NCBI RefSeq assembly: GCF_002289575.1
Contig: NZ_NTGA01000007.1
Coordinates: forward strand, 152,777 to 216,776
DNA from: Dietzia natronolimnaea
Lineage (GTDB): Bacteria; Actinomycetota; Actinomycetes; Mycobacteriales; Mycobacteriaceae
Direction: 5' to 3'
Length of the DNA: 64,000 nt
Each line of letters starts with the position of its first letter. Positions within the stretch are counted from its first letter, which is position 1. Below the pieces are notes generated by a model. That model saw nothing but the letters and a program-made list of their open reading frames with translations. It was not told the DNA's origin and did no database searches. Shown one piece after another: positions 33,523-42,179 of this stretch. A program made the translations under genes and the position numbers.

Positions 33523-36225
33523 TCAAAGATCCCCCGGCAGCTTGTCGCGCCGGATGTCCCGCCACGTCGACTGCCGCAGCACCCCCTCCTCGGTGAACCC
33601 CTGGTGGCGGACCTCCACCACGAGCTTGGGCAGCACCCAGATGGCGTCCCGGCGGGCATCGGACGGCAGGTCCTCGAGGAATGGACTCGAGCGGCGGCGC
33701 AGCGGTTCGAGCTCCTCGAGTAGGGCCTTGCCCTGCCGGTCGGAAAAGCCGGTGCCCACGCGGCCGATGTAGGTGAGCCCCGTTTGCGCGGGCAGGCCGA
33801 GCAGTAGGGAGCCGAGTGAGCCGGAGCGCCCGCCCTTGCCCGGCCGCCAGCCGCCCACCACGGCCTCGGTGGTGGTGAGCAGCTTCTCCTTGAGCCAGGT
33901 CTTGGCCCGCTTCCCCGACTGGTAGTGGGAGTCCCGCCTTTTGGCCACGATGCCCTCCCAGCCGAACTCCTCGGCCTCGGCCAATGCGCGGTCACCGGGG
34001 CCGTCGAGCACGCCCGGCACCTGGACCCGGTCGACCGCGTCCAGTGCGGGGGTCAGCAGGTCGAGCACCTCGCGACGCCGCTCCCACCGCTCGCGGCGCA
34101 GGTCCACGCCGTCGACCTCGAGCACGTCAAAGACGAACAGGTGCACCGGGCCGATCGACGAGTCGCCTCCTTCCGCGGCGGCCTGCTTGGCCAGCGCGGA
34201 GAACTCGGGCACGCCGTCGGGGCCGGGGACCACCAGTTCGCCGTCGAGCTTCGCCGGCTTCCCTAGCGCCTCCGCCAGCCCGGGGAACCCGTCGGCCAGC
34301 CAATCCATCGAGTTGCCGTTGCGGCTCATCAGGCGGCTCCGCACCCCGTCGGTGGACACGGTCACTCGGTAGCCGTCCCACTTGCCCTCGAAGGCCCACG
34401 TGTCCTCGGACAGGGACGTCACCGAGCCGGCCGTGGGGATCATCGGCAGCGGGGGAGCGTCGGGGCGATCGGACATCTCGGAGTCGCGGGACCGACCAGC
34501 GTCCGAACGGTGGGTAGTCGAGTCGCCCGACTCACGGGACCGCGACGCGTCTGACCCCCCGGAGCGATCGTCATCCGAGGGATAGGACGACTTGGGGTTG
34601 TCGCGCCCGCCGTAGAACGAGTCCGGCGACTGGTCCTTCATGTACTGCACGATCCACTGGTTCTTCTCGGCGCTCGTGCGCACCAGCACGTACCGGCCGG
34701 AAACCTTCTCACCGTGGAGCCACACGATGATCTCGTCGGTCTTCCACTTCTCGCACTCGTAGGTGCCGCGGTCCCACACGGTCATGTGCCCGGCGCCGTA
34801 CTCGCCCTTGGGGATGGTGCCCTCGAACGTCTGGTAGCCCAGCGGGTGGTCCTCGGTGTTGACGGCCAGCCGCCGGTCCTTGGGCTCGGTCGGGAGGTTC
34901 TTGGGCACCGCCCACGAGGCCAGCACGCCGTGATGTTCGAGCCGCAGGTCGTAGTGCAGGTGGCGGGCGTGGTGTTCCTGGATCACGAAGATCGGGCCGT
35001 CGCCGTCGGAGCGATCGGTCTCGACCTCGCCGTGGAACGGCTCCGGGGTCTTGCGACGGTCGCGCTTGCGGCGGTATTCCTCGAGGCTGGTCACCACGGC
35101 ATCGGCGTCGGTGGGGCCGGCGTCGCAGCCCTCCTCGGCCGCCGCGCGGGGCGCATTGTCGCTGTCGGGCTGGCCTCCGGCGGAATCGGCGCCGGATGAA
35201 TCGGAACCGCCGCGCTCGGGGTCCCCGTCCTCTGATGACGACGACGAGGACTTCTTGCTGCCCCCCGACTTCTTCTCCCGCGATGCCGAGGACTTCCTCG
35301 CGGCAGACTTCTTGGTGGCACCCTTCTTCGACCCGCCGCCCTTCTTAGCGGGTCCCTCCAGCCCTTCAAGCAGATCGCCTTCGGACTCCAGTCGCTTAAG
35401 CATCTCGTCCCAGTGCAGGTGCTTGAGCCCGCCGTCGCCGAGCTCCTCCCACGAGCGCGGGGCAGCAACCCACGGCTCGGCGCGGCCGCGTAGCGAGTAG
35501 GGCGCGACGGTGGTCTTGGCGCCGCTGTTCTGGCTCCAGTCCACGAACACCTTGCCGTCGCGGATGGAGCGCTTCATGGTGGCGGTGACCAGGTCCGGGG
35601 TCTGCTTGGCCAGCGACTGGGCGATCTGCTTGGCCACCGCGGAGGCACCCTTGGCGGTGACGGCCTTGTCCAGCCGCGCGTAGAGGTGGATGCCCTTGGA
35701 TCCGCTGGTCACGGCGTAGGAGTCCAGGCCCGCCTCGGTGAGGAGATCCCGGACGCGCAGCGCGACCTTCGCCGTCGTATCCAGGTCGACGTCCTGGCCG
35801 GGGTCCAGGTCGATGACGATCCGCCTGGTCCGACCCGGCTCGCCGTCGGTCAGGGTCCACTGCGGCACGTGGAGTTCGAGCGCGGCCTGCTGGGCGAACC
35901 ACGCCAGCGTCGCGGGGGAGTCGAGCACCGGGTAGGTGACCGTGCGCGAGGAGTGCTCGATCGCCACCCGCGAGACCCAGTCGGGCGCGTGGGAGGGCAG
36001 GTTCTTCTCGAAGAACGACTTGTCCTCGGTGCCGTCGGGCCAGCGCTTGCGGGTCACGGGCCGCTGACCGGCGTACGTCATGAGGAGCGGCGCCACGGCG
36101 AGGTAGTACTCCAGCACATCGCCCTTGGTGGTGCCGGTCGCGTCGTAGAGCACTTTGTCGGGGTGGGTGAACCGCACGGTGCGCCCGTCGACCTCGACCG
36201 ACTCCTTGCCGCCCTTGCTCGCCAT
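33523..36225 (-). CDS. ligD: multifunctional NHEJ ligase LigD (polymerase, phosphoesterase, ligase)
   Basis: ATP-dependent DNA ligase for non-homologous end joining, 900 aa, domain order as in M. tuberculosis. Primase-polymerase domain about 10-290 with catalytic Asp139 and Asp141 in 'IVIDLDPGQD' and 'TSGSKGIHLY'. A Lys/Ser-rich then acidic linker (about 295-370) follows. The 3'-phosphoesterase domain carries 'HHARHLHYDLRLEHHGVLAS'. A second Ser/Arg/Asp linker leads to the ligase with Lys615 in 'FEGKWDGYR', 'ELVVPGPDG' and an OB fold. Both linkers are longer than usual. Its partner Ku is at 49733. Confidence 0.97.
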   Translation of the reverse strand: MASKGGKESVEVDGRTVRFTHPDKVLYDATGTTKGDVLEYYLAVAPLLMTYAGQRPVTRKRWPDGTEDKSFFEKNLPSHAPDWVSRVAIEHSSRTVTYPVLDSPATLAWFAQQAALELHVPQWTLTDGEPGRTRRIVIDLDPGQDVDLDTTAKVALRVRDLLTEAGLDSYAVTSGSKGIHLYARLDKAVTAKGASAVAKQIAQSLAKQTPDLVTATMKRSIRDGKVFVDWSQNSGAKTTVAPYSLRGRAEPWVAAPRSWEELGDGGLKHLHWDEMLKRLESEGDLLEGLEGPAKKGGGSKKGATKKSAARKSSASREKKSGGSKKSSSSSSEDGDPERGGSDSSGADSAGGQPDSDNAPRAAAEEGCDAGPTDADAVVTSLEEYRRKRDRRKTPEPFHGEVETDRSDGDGPIFVIQEHHARHLHYDLRLEHHGVLASWAVPKNLPTEPKDRRLAVNTEDHPLGYQTFEGTIPKGEYGAGHMTVWDRGTYECEKWKTDEIIVWLHGEKVSGRYVLVRTSAEKNQWIVQYMKDQSPDSFYGGRDNPKSSYPSDDDRSGGSDASRSRESGDSTTHRSDAGRSRDSEMSDRPDAPPLPMIPTAGSVTSLSEDTWAFEGKWDGYRVTVSTDGVRSRLMSRNGNSMDWLADGFPGLAEALGKPAKLDGELVVPGPDGVPEFSALAKQAAAEGGDSSIGPVHLFVFDVLEVDGVDLRRERWERRREVLDLLTPALDAVDRVQVPGVLDGPGDRALAEAEEFGWEGIVAKRRDSHYQSGKRAKTWLKEKLLTTTEAVVGGWRPGKGGRSGSLGSLLLGLPAQTGLTYIGRVGTGFSDRQGKALLEELEPLRRRSSPFLEDLPSDARRDAIWVLPKLVVEVRHQGFTEEGVLRQSTWRDIRRDKLPGDL

Positions 36226-36634
36226 GGGTCCACTCTGGCACTCGCGTCGGACAATGGCGACCGGCTGCGGAATTGCGCTGCGGGCTCACGATGTCATCCC
36301 GAGTCAGCGGGGTCGAACCGGTCTAGATGCCCGCCCGGTGCGACATTCCCCGACACCGGCTTGAGCTCGGATGGTCAACGCACCAGCTTGATCGAGTACG
36401 CGAACCACCCTCGCCCAATGTGGTCACAATCTCGCTGGCGAGTAAGCGCAGCGGTGTTGCACCGTGCATTTAGCCCGGTACCGTGAGCCGAGAGCGCGGC
36501 ACCGTGGGTGTCGGGCGAGTCGCAAGGCCAGGTGCACCCGGGGCAGACCGGGACCCTGCCCTTACGCATGCGCGGAGTCGGTCAGGGGTGCGGGTATCCA
36601 GCTCAATCGTCACCAGCTCGTGCCGCCCGTGTCC
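36226..36634. other. 409-base region without a supported gene
   Basis: Lies between the divergent-to-tandem genes ligD and the repeat-bearing membrane protein gene (both minus strand). Short frames exist (for example 36375-36569) but none has a ribosome site or a recognisable product. It should contain the ligD promoter. Confidence 0.5.
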
Positions 36635-38338
36635 TCACGTGACGTCGCCTGGCTGAGTCCTGGGCTGTGCGGTCCACGGGCGGGGATCGTGAGCTCGGGC
36701 TGCCGGGGGCTGAGCCTGCAAGACGGACAGCCCGATCTCGATATCGTCGCTGGACCGCTCGGGCGAATTCTCCTTCAGGAACGTCTCTCGGTAGAAGCGG
36801 CTGACCTCGGGTCGATACAGCATGAACAGCAGTAATGAACCGACGACGCCGACAGCGAAACCGGATAGCGACGTGAACACGGGATGCGCGGAACCCAGAA
36901 AGACCTGACCGAGTCCGTAACTACCAGCTTGGGGGTCCAGGGTCGCCCAGAATCCGAAGAACGTGACTCCGAGGAGGTAGACGGTGAACAATGTGCGGCC
37001 GACGACCGACCCGGCCAGCGCGAGGACGGCGATGGTTGCCCAGATGAGTGGCACCAGGAAGGACACGACGATGACCGATTCCGGGGACGTCGCGGGAAGG
37101 GCGGCGGCAGCGCTGGTCGCGAGACCTGCCTCCGCGGCACTGAGAACAGCCGAGGCCTGCACCGTGTTCCGGACCAGCAGCATGGCAAACAATGCGGTCG
37201 CCAGAACGTACAGAATGAGCATCTGCGGTGGCTTGGTGACGACGGCGGGCGGAACCGGGGGCGGTAGGGCGAGTTGACGAGCCTGCTCTCGGGACAGCTC
37301 TCCTCGGTGGATTCGCCTGATCGTCTGGTCGAAGTAGCGACGTCGGGCGAAGTAGTCGCGCGACTCAGGCAAGAAGGGAAGCACCACGAGCAGCAGAAGG
37401 GCCGCGAACGCCGCCGCCGCTGCGATGCTCGAGGCGGAGATGTACTCGACCAGTTCCGGCGGGGCCGTCGAAAGCATACCGACGAGTTCCAGACCCATCG
37501 AGAACGTCAGGATCGCGATGACGGCGTAGTAGACGGTGAATACGGTTCTCAACGACTCACTCTGATACGGGCTCTTCTCCGAGAAGACGACGAGGATCGA
37601 GGTCGCCACGAAGCCGTAGCCCGTCACCGTCCAGAAAGTCAGGCCGGGATTGGTGAGCAGTCTAAGAACGGGAGTGTTGTACCAGACCCAGTAGTTGTAG
37701 AGGAGCACCCCCAGGGTCAGGAGCGCCGGAAGACCGATGAACAGCGCGACGATCCAGGTCATGGCGCGATAGGCGTGGGCGGACATCGGCGCGATCTGGC
37801 GGTGAATGACGATCCCGTGGCCCGCGCGTGACGGGGAGTCGGATGAGTGGGCGGCATCGACCCGCGAATCCAACCAGGAGTCGAGTTTGGCTCCGTATCG
37901 ATTCCAGCCGGAGTCCAGGGCATTGACCAATGCGTCCGCGCCTCGACGAACGTCCCGGGCGACCACGGACCCGAGAGCCGGTTCTCCTGCTGCACGAGGG
38001 ACCGGTTGACCACCGCCCTGCCAGGGGCTCTGCGCTCCGGGGTACAGGTGTTCTCCGTGAGGTCCCCCGAGAGCCGGCTCTCCTGCTGCACGGGGGGCCG
38101 GTTGACCACCGCCCTGCCAGGGGCTCTGCGCTCCGGGGTACGGGTGTTCTCCGTGCGGCCCCCCGAGAGCCGGCTCTCCTGCTGCACGGGGGGCCGGTTG
38201 ACCACCGCCCTGCCAGGGGCTCTGCGCTCCTGGATATGGGTGCTCTCCGTGCGGCCACGGAGCCGGGTGTGGAGCAACGCCCTCGGTGTTGGCTCGAGGC
38301 GGCCGGGGAAAGGTGAAGTCGGGGTCGGCATCGTTCAT
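36635..38338 (-). CDS. membrane protein with tandem-repeat N-terminus
   Basis: 567 aa from ATG 38338. Residues 20-125 hold three near-identical 32-residue repeats ('PHGEHPYPGAQSPWQGGGQP' plus 'APRAAGEPALGG'), Pro/Gly-rich and probably disordered. A charged helix follows, then about nine membrane segments (first near 205-228) and a cytoplasmic tail. The family is not recognised. Pro/Gly repeats before membrane domains are typical of mycolate-actinobacterial envelope proteins such as YIP1- or RDD-like ones, but no RDD motif is seen. Stands alone. Confidence 0.75.
   Translation of the reverse strand: MNDADPDFTFPRPPRANTEGVAPHPAPWPHGEHPYPGAQSPWQGGGQPAPRAAGEPALGGPHGEHPYPGAQSPWQGGGQPAPRAAGEPALGGPHGEHLYPGAQSPWQGGGQPVPRAAGEPALGSVVARDVRRGADALVNALDSGWNRYGAKLDSWLDSRVDAAHSSDSPSRAGHGIVIHRQIAPMSAHAYRAMTWIVALFIGLPALLTLGVLLYNYWVWYNTPVLRLLTNPGLTFWTVTGYGFVATSILVVFSEKSPYQSESLRTVFTVYYAVIAILTFSMGLELVGMLSTAPPELVEYISASSIAAAAAFAALLLLVVLPFLPESRDYFARRRYFDQTIRRIHRGELSREQARQLALPPPVPPAVVTKPPQMLILYVLATALFAMLLVRNTVQASAVLSAAEAGLATSAAAALPATSPESVIVVSFLVPLIWATIAVLALAGSVVGRTLFTVYLLGVTFFGFWATLDPQAGSYGLGQVFLGSAHPVFTSLSGFAVGVVGSLLLFMLYRPEVSRFYRETFLKENSPERSSDDIEIGLSVLQAQPPAARAHDPRPWTAQPRTQPGDVT
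37971..38258. repeat. three 96-bp tandem repeats inside a coding region
   Basis: Period exactly 96 bases (starts at 37971, 38067, 38163), in frame, nearly identical at the nucleotide level, so recent expansion is likely. Copy number may vary between strains. Confidence 0.9.
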
Positions 38339-38550
38339 GCGCACACAGTAAGGCCCAGAATGGCAGTTCACGAGGGTCGATAAGCAGGTTCGTATCTTCG
38401 TACGACAGGTGTTTTTCGAGTGTCCTCTACCCGTCGGAGGAGGGCACTAAGCGGAGGAGGTCGGTCAAGCCCGTTTGCGGGCGACAGGTCCCCGCCGCTG
38501 CCCAGAACGAACGCCGTCGCCTATTAGGGTTTTGGACGCGTAGGCCGCCC

Positions 38551-39201
38551 TCAGCCCCTCTGCCGGAACTGGTGCGCTGCGCGCAGGGCCGCGTCCACAT
38601 CGAGCCCGCGCCCACCCAGGAGCGCCCGCGCGGTGTCGGCGCTCAGGTCGGGGCATTCGGCGAGCACCCGGTCGAGGAGGGCCGGGTCGGGGGCAGCGCC
38701 TGCCGGGCGGCCGCCGATGGACATCGTGAGTTGCCCGGTGATCTGCGGGAGCACGGCCCGGTCGTCGAGCGCGGGCAGGTTCAGGGAGGTGAAGCCGTCG
38801 TCGTCGTCGTACTCCGCGCGTGTCCACGTGCCACCGTCGAACCCGTAGATGAACCCGATCCACATGCCCTCGGAGTCGATGCGCTCGAGGTAGTCGCCGA
38901 TCGCCTCGGCCCACCACGCAGGGCAGCCGGCCAAGAGGTCGGTCTCGGGCTCCCCGAAGTACTCAGCGGCCGCGCGGAAGTAGGTGGTGGAGTACTCGTG
39001 GTCGTACCCCAGGAGTACCGCCCGCCCCTCGCCGGCGAAGCGGATGTCGGCCCAGTTGCCGCCGCCGTCGTCGTAATGCCACGTCGAGTCGGTGGCGTAG
39101 GCCGATTCCGCCCACCGCGGCCCGTAGGCGGCGAGTACCGCGGCCAGTGCGGACCACCTGGGCGCCAGCTTCTCGGGGCGGGGAAGATCGATTTCTCGCA
39201 T
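38551..39201 (-). CDS. unknown soluble acidic protein
   Basis: 216 aa, not recognised. Mixed alpha/beta, acidic, Trp/Tyr-rich in the middle ('STWHYDDGGGNWADIRFAGE', 'MWIGFIYGFDGGTWTRAEYD'). The C-terminal 40 residues ('LLDRVLAECPDLSADTARAL') form a small helical domain. ATG 39201 is taken; GTG 39255 (after GGAAGACG) would add 18 residues. The overall look is of SMI1/KNR4- or immunity-type proteins, but I cannot assign it. Adjacent to another unknown on the same strand. Confidence 0.65.
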   Translation of the reverse strand: MREIDLPRPEKLAPRWSALAAVLAAYGPRWAESAYATDSTWHYDDGGGNWADIRFAGEGRAVLLGYDHEYSTTYFRAAAEYFGEPETDLLAGCPAWWAEAIGDYLERIDSEGMWIGFIYGFDGGTWTRAEYDDDDGFTSLNLPALDDRAVLPQITGQLTMSIGGRPAGAAPDPALLDRVLAECPDLSADTARALLGGRGLDVDAALRAAHQFRQRG

Positions 39202-39315
39202 GAGGTGATTCTGGTCGACGGACGGCCAGTGTGGAGCCGTCACATCAGATCTCACCGTCTTCCGTCAATGGCTCCGCTACGGGGAATCGAACGGCCGGAT
39301 GACGACGACGACCAC

Positions 39316-40572
39316 TCAGCCGAGCTCGACCGCTTCGACCCCCTCGGCGGCGAGGACCGCCTCGGCCGTGCCTCGATCACAACCGAGCAGGGAGTACTCC
39401 CAGTCGATGTCCGTGACCACAAGCCATTCCCGGCCGTCGGGCCACAGGGCATCGACGCCGCGGAAACGACCAGAGGCGAGTCCCGACATCGCGGGTGCAT
39501 CGATGACCGTGGTCTGGAGGACCTTCATCGTGCGCCCCAGGTCGACCTCGGGTGAGCAGATCTGGGAGGCGGGGACGGCGGCGAGCTGCGGGTGGGCCCG
39601 CGCGTCCGGATTGCCGGTGTAGGACGCCACCGAGTGGTCGGGGCCCGGCCCGTAGGAATTCCAGGCAAGACCCGAGGTCTCGAAGACCGCACCGAACGCC
39701 TCCTCGGGTGTGGAGGTGTGGCGTGCGAGAACCTCGAAGAGCGCCCCGATTCCGGCAAGCCCTTCTGCGCCCTCGAGCGGCGTCCCGAACCGGTCATCGC
39801 GCGCATCGAATCGGTCCTGCGGCGCGAGAGTGCCGCCTGTGGCGGCGAGGTCCCACCACATTGACGACGGCGAGATCGTCACCCCGTTCTCCCGGGCGAC
39901 CTCGTCCCAGGTGACGTCCCGATCGCCCGTGCGGGCGGGATGGCGGATCACGAGCAGGGCCGGGAAACCGCAGCGCTCGCCCGCGCGTTCGGTGAACTCC
40001 CCGTGCATCTCGGCCAATGCGCCGTGCCGCCGAACCCAGTCGAGGTGGGGATCTCGGGTCAGGGGCCGGATGCCGAACCCGAGGAAGTGCTGCCAGTCCC
40101 GACCCTCGGCCTCGACGTAGTGGAGCATCAGCCGGGTCATCCGGGCGGGCAGGTCCGCGTCTATGCAGATCACCGCGTGGTGATCGGTGTCCGAAGGCTC
40201 GACCGTGAACCTCACAGTGTTACCGCGTAAGACCGTGCCCCCTTGTGAGATTGTGCCCCCGCGTGAGAGTCGGAGCTCCAGCTGCCCGCGACTGCGAGAC
40301 GTGACGGCGTACGGCCGCGACGGCCGCGGACGCTGCCTGGGGCGAAAGACATCGCGCCAGGCACCGAACGGCCTCAGCGTGGGCGGCGTGTGCCGGGGTC
40401 GACGAGCGCGCGTGACGCCAGCGGGCCACCGGACGACGTCGCCCTGCCGAAGTGGAGGTGTGGGGGCCAGGCGGTACACGTGTGCCGCATCGGGGTCGGC
40501 GAAGGCGCGCAGGCCGGCATGGAAGTAGGGGGATCCGATCAACGCGTCGACGAGTACCGGATCCAACGCCAT
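39316..40572 (-). CDS. unknown soluble protein
   Basis: 418 aa from ATG 40572 (GTG 40602 or 40593 also possible), not recognised. Arg/Pro-rich from 50 to 100, then mixed sheet and helix. Strings such as 'HHAVICIDADLPARMTRLML', 'PSSMWWDLAATGGTLAPQD' and 'EWLVVTDIDWEYSLLGCD' at the end suggest a compact enzyme-like or immunity-like domain. No signal peptide or membrane segment. Followed on the same strand, 60 bases on, by the other unknown protein; they may be an operon. Confidence 0.65.
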   Translation of the reverse strand: MALDPVLVDALIGSPYFHAGLRAFADPDAAHVYRLAPTPPLRQGDVVRWPAGVTRARRPRHTPPTLRPFGAWRDVFRPRQRPRPSRPYAVTSRSRGQLELRLSRGGTISQGGTVLRGNTVRFTVEPSDTDHHAVICIDADLPARMTRLMLHYVEAEGRDWQHFLGFGIRPLTRDPHLDWVRRHGALAEMHGEFTERAGERCGFPALLVIRHPARTGDRDVTWDEVARENGVTISPSSMWWDLAATGGTLAPQDRFDARDDRFGTPLEGAEGLAGIGALFEVLARHTSTPEEAFGAVFETSGLAWNSYGPGPDHSVASYTGNPDARAHPQLAAVPASQICSPEVDLGRTMKVLQTTVIDAPAMSGLASGRFRGVDALWPDGREWLVVTDIDWEYSLLGCDRGTAEAVLAAEGVEAVELG

Positions 40573-40720
40573 CTCGGCGCGACAAGTCGCCACGAGCGCC
40601 ACAGTAGCGAGACGCCGCCTTTCCGCGGTGTGATGCGCGGCACACTGCTGCTACCGTCGGAGGAGCAGGCGCCCTCGGCGCCACGTCACCACCCGCACCC
40701 GCTCGAAAGGACGCCTACTC

Positions 40721-40897
40721 ATGGGTTCAGACGCAATCGGCTCGCTCGGCTCACTCGCTCTCGGCTCTCTCGCCGCCCCCATCCTGGGATCGCTCGGCCT
40801 GGGCTCGCTGCTCCAGGGGGCCAGCAGTGGCAACGGCAGCGGCACCGACTCGCTGACCGGAATGCTGCCCACCGACCTCCTCGGCGGCATCTCCTGA
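40721..40897 (+). CDS. 58-aa Gly/Ser/Leu-rich acidic peptide, possible PorA/PorH-like channel or envelope peptide
   Basis: 58 aa with an AAAGGA ribosome site ten bases before ATG. The first 33 residues repeat 'GSL' five times ('GSLGSLALGSLAAPILGSLG'). There is no Lys, Arg, His or aromatic residue and only three Asp, and no signal peptide. Corynebacterial PorA and PorH are also tiny, signal-less, acidic, helical envelope peptides, sometimes mycoloylated on serine; the resemblance is in character, not sequence. A good terminator 93 bases downstream supports a real single-gene transcript. Confidence 0.6.
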   Translation: MGSDAIGSLGSLALGSLAAPILGSLGLGSLLQGASSGNGSGTDSLTGMLPTDLLGGIS

Positions 40898-40989
40898 CCG
40901 ACCGGCCACCCCTGGCCACCCGGCACGCACGATCGCGCGCCGCCTGAGGCGCCCGCCACCAGACGCGCGCGCCACCTGAGGCAGCAGAC

Positions 40990-41021
40990 GGACCCCGGAC
41001 CGCACCCGCGGCCCGGGGTCC
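40990..41021. terminator. hairpin after the 58-aa gene and before the LuxR gene end
   Basis: Perfect 9-bp stem GGACCCCGG / CCGGGGTCC with a 14-base loop, between convergent genes. Confidence 0.65.
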
Positions 41022-41045
41022 GGTCGTGTCCGGGCCTCGGCCCGT

Positions 41046-42047
41046 CTACGCAGGCAGAGAGCGGGGGCGCGCCTGGGCCACGCAGCGGATCGCATCCAGG
41101 CTGTCCAGGTCACGGAGTAGCGCCTCACGGGCCAGGGCGGTCCGATTGGGCACTCCCACCTTCATCAGCGCGGACTCCACGTGGGTGCGGGTGGTCCGCA
41201 CGGAGATCCCCAGGGCGGCGGCGATCTCGTCATTGGTCCATCCGCGGGACAGCAGTCCCACCACATCGAGTTCCCGCGGGGTCAGGTGGTCGTCGCCCTC
41301 GGCCTGCTGGATGCGGATCAGGACCCCGTCCCCGGCGGGGTCGGTGGTGACGTGCCACCAGCCCCGGGAGTCATCGCGGTGCCGGAAGCCGAGTGCTGCT
41401 CCGGTGCGCTGGTGCAGGTCCCCGATCCTCACGACCTCTCTGGTGGTGAACGGGCCCCGGGTCAGATCGCCCACGCGCACGTCGAGCCTGCCGCGGCCCA
41501 CCCACACCACGAGGTCCGCGGGGGCGGGAGGGCGAGTCGCCCGGGGGTCGGTCAGGGAGGCGATCTCGCTGGCGAGCATGGTCAGCCCGAGCAGGGCCTC
41601 GTCGCGCAGTGGCCGGCCGTGGGTGGAGCTCAGCGCCAGGAATCCCGGGCGGGGCGAACCGTGGCGGAGCACGCCGAGGGGGAGCGTGAGGCCCTCGTGA
41701 AAGCCGTTAGGTTTGAGCGCCTCCCGGTAGGTGCGTGAGGAGCGGAAGTCGTACGGGAGGTCGATGAACCTCCCGGCCACGCGGTGCTCGGTGATGTAGC
41801 GGTGCGCGGGACACTCCGCCGCGTAGGTGGTGGAGATGAACCGGATGGCGTCACCGGGATAGTCCAGGTTCACCAGGACGGGGTGCGCCTCACCGGCGGT
41901 GGCCCGCTGAGGGCCGACGAGCGTGGCGCAGTCGAAACCCAGCCCGTCGCGCACCATGCGCACCGGCTCGTCCAGGGGGGCCTCACCCCGGCCGGCGGCG
42001 CGCACGCTGTCGGCGAGACGGACCCACCACGTCATGTCTGGCGTCAT
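41046..42047 (-). CDS. LuxR-type transcriptional regulator
   Basis: 333 aa from ATG 42047, supported by GGAGG five bases upstream. The N-terminal 230 residues form a GAF/PAS-like sensor domain. The C-terminal LuxR HTH is typical: 'LTPRELDVVGLLSRGWTNDE' and 'IAAALGISVRTTRTHVESAL'. No receiver domain, so it senses a ligand directly. Divergent from the amidase gene with 132 bases between, so regulation of the amidase is the likely role. Confidence 0.9.
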   Translation of the reverse strand: MTPDMTWWVRLADSVRAAGRGEAPLDEPVRMVRDGLGFDCATLVGPQRATAGEAHPVLVNLDYPGDAIRFISTTYAAECPAHRYITEHRVAGRFIDLPYDFRSSRTYREALKPNGFHEGLTLPLGVLRHGSPRPGFLALSSTHGRPLRDEALLGLTMLASEIASLTDPRATRPPAPADLVVWVGRGRLDVRVGDLTRGPFTTREVVRIGDLHQRTGAALGFRHRDDSRGWWHVTTDPAGDGVLIRIQQAEGDDHLTPRELDVVGLLSRGWTNDEIAAALGISVRTTRTHVESALMKVGVPNRTALAREALLRDLDSLDAIRCVAQARPRSLPA

Positions 42048-42179
42048 GCACACCTCCGATCGTTGCAGGCCGGGGCGGGAAGGGGCATCGGCCATTCGGC
42101 CGATGTGACCTGGAGCACATAGTGCCACCATTCGGGCAGCAGGCGTAAGAGGCGCCGGATGCCAACCCCAGGAGGACCC

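Noticed and set aside
34714..35199. Plus-strand frames opposite ligD
   Set aside because: Shadows of the LigD linker and phosphoesterase coding; Val/Gly/Ala composition without motifs.
36375..36569. Minus-strand 64-aa frame ending 'GWFAYSIKLVR'
   Set aside because: No ribosome site, Cys/Pro/His-rich with no family likeness.
37971..38258. CRISPR array
   Set aside because: Direct repeats without unique spacers; the period is a multiple of three and the repeats are in frame inside a membrane protein gene.
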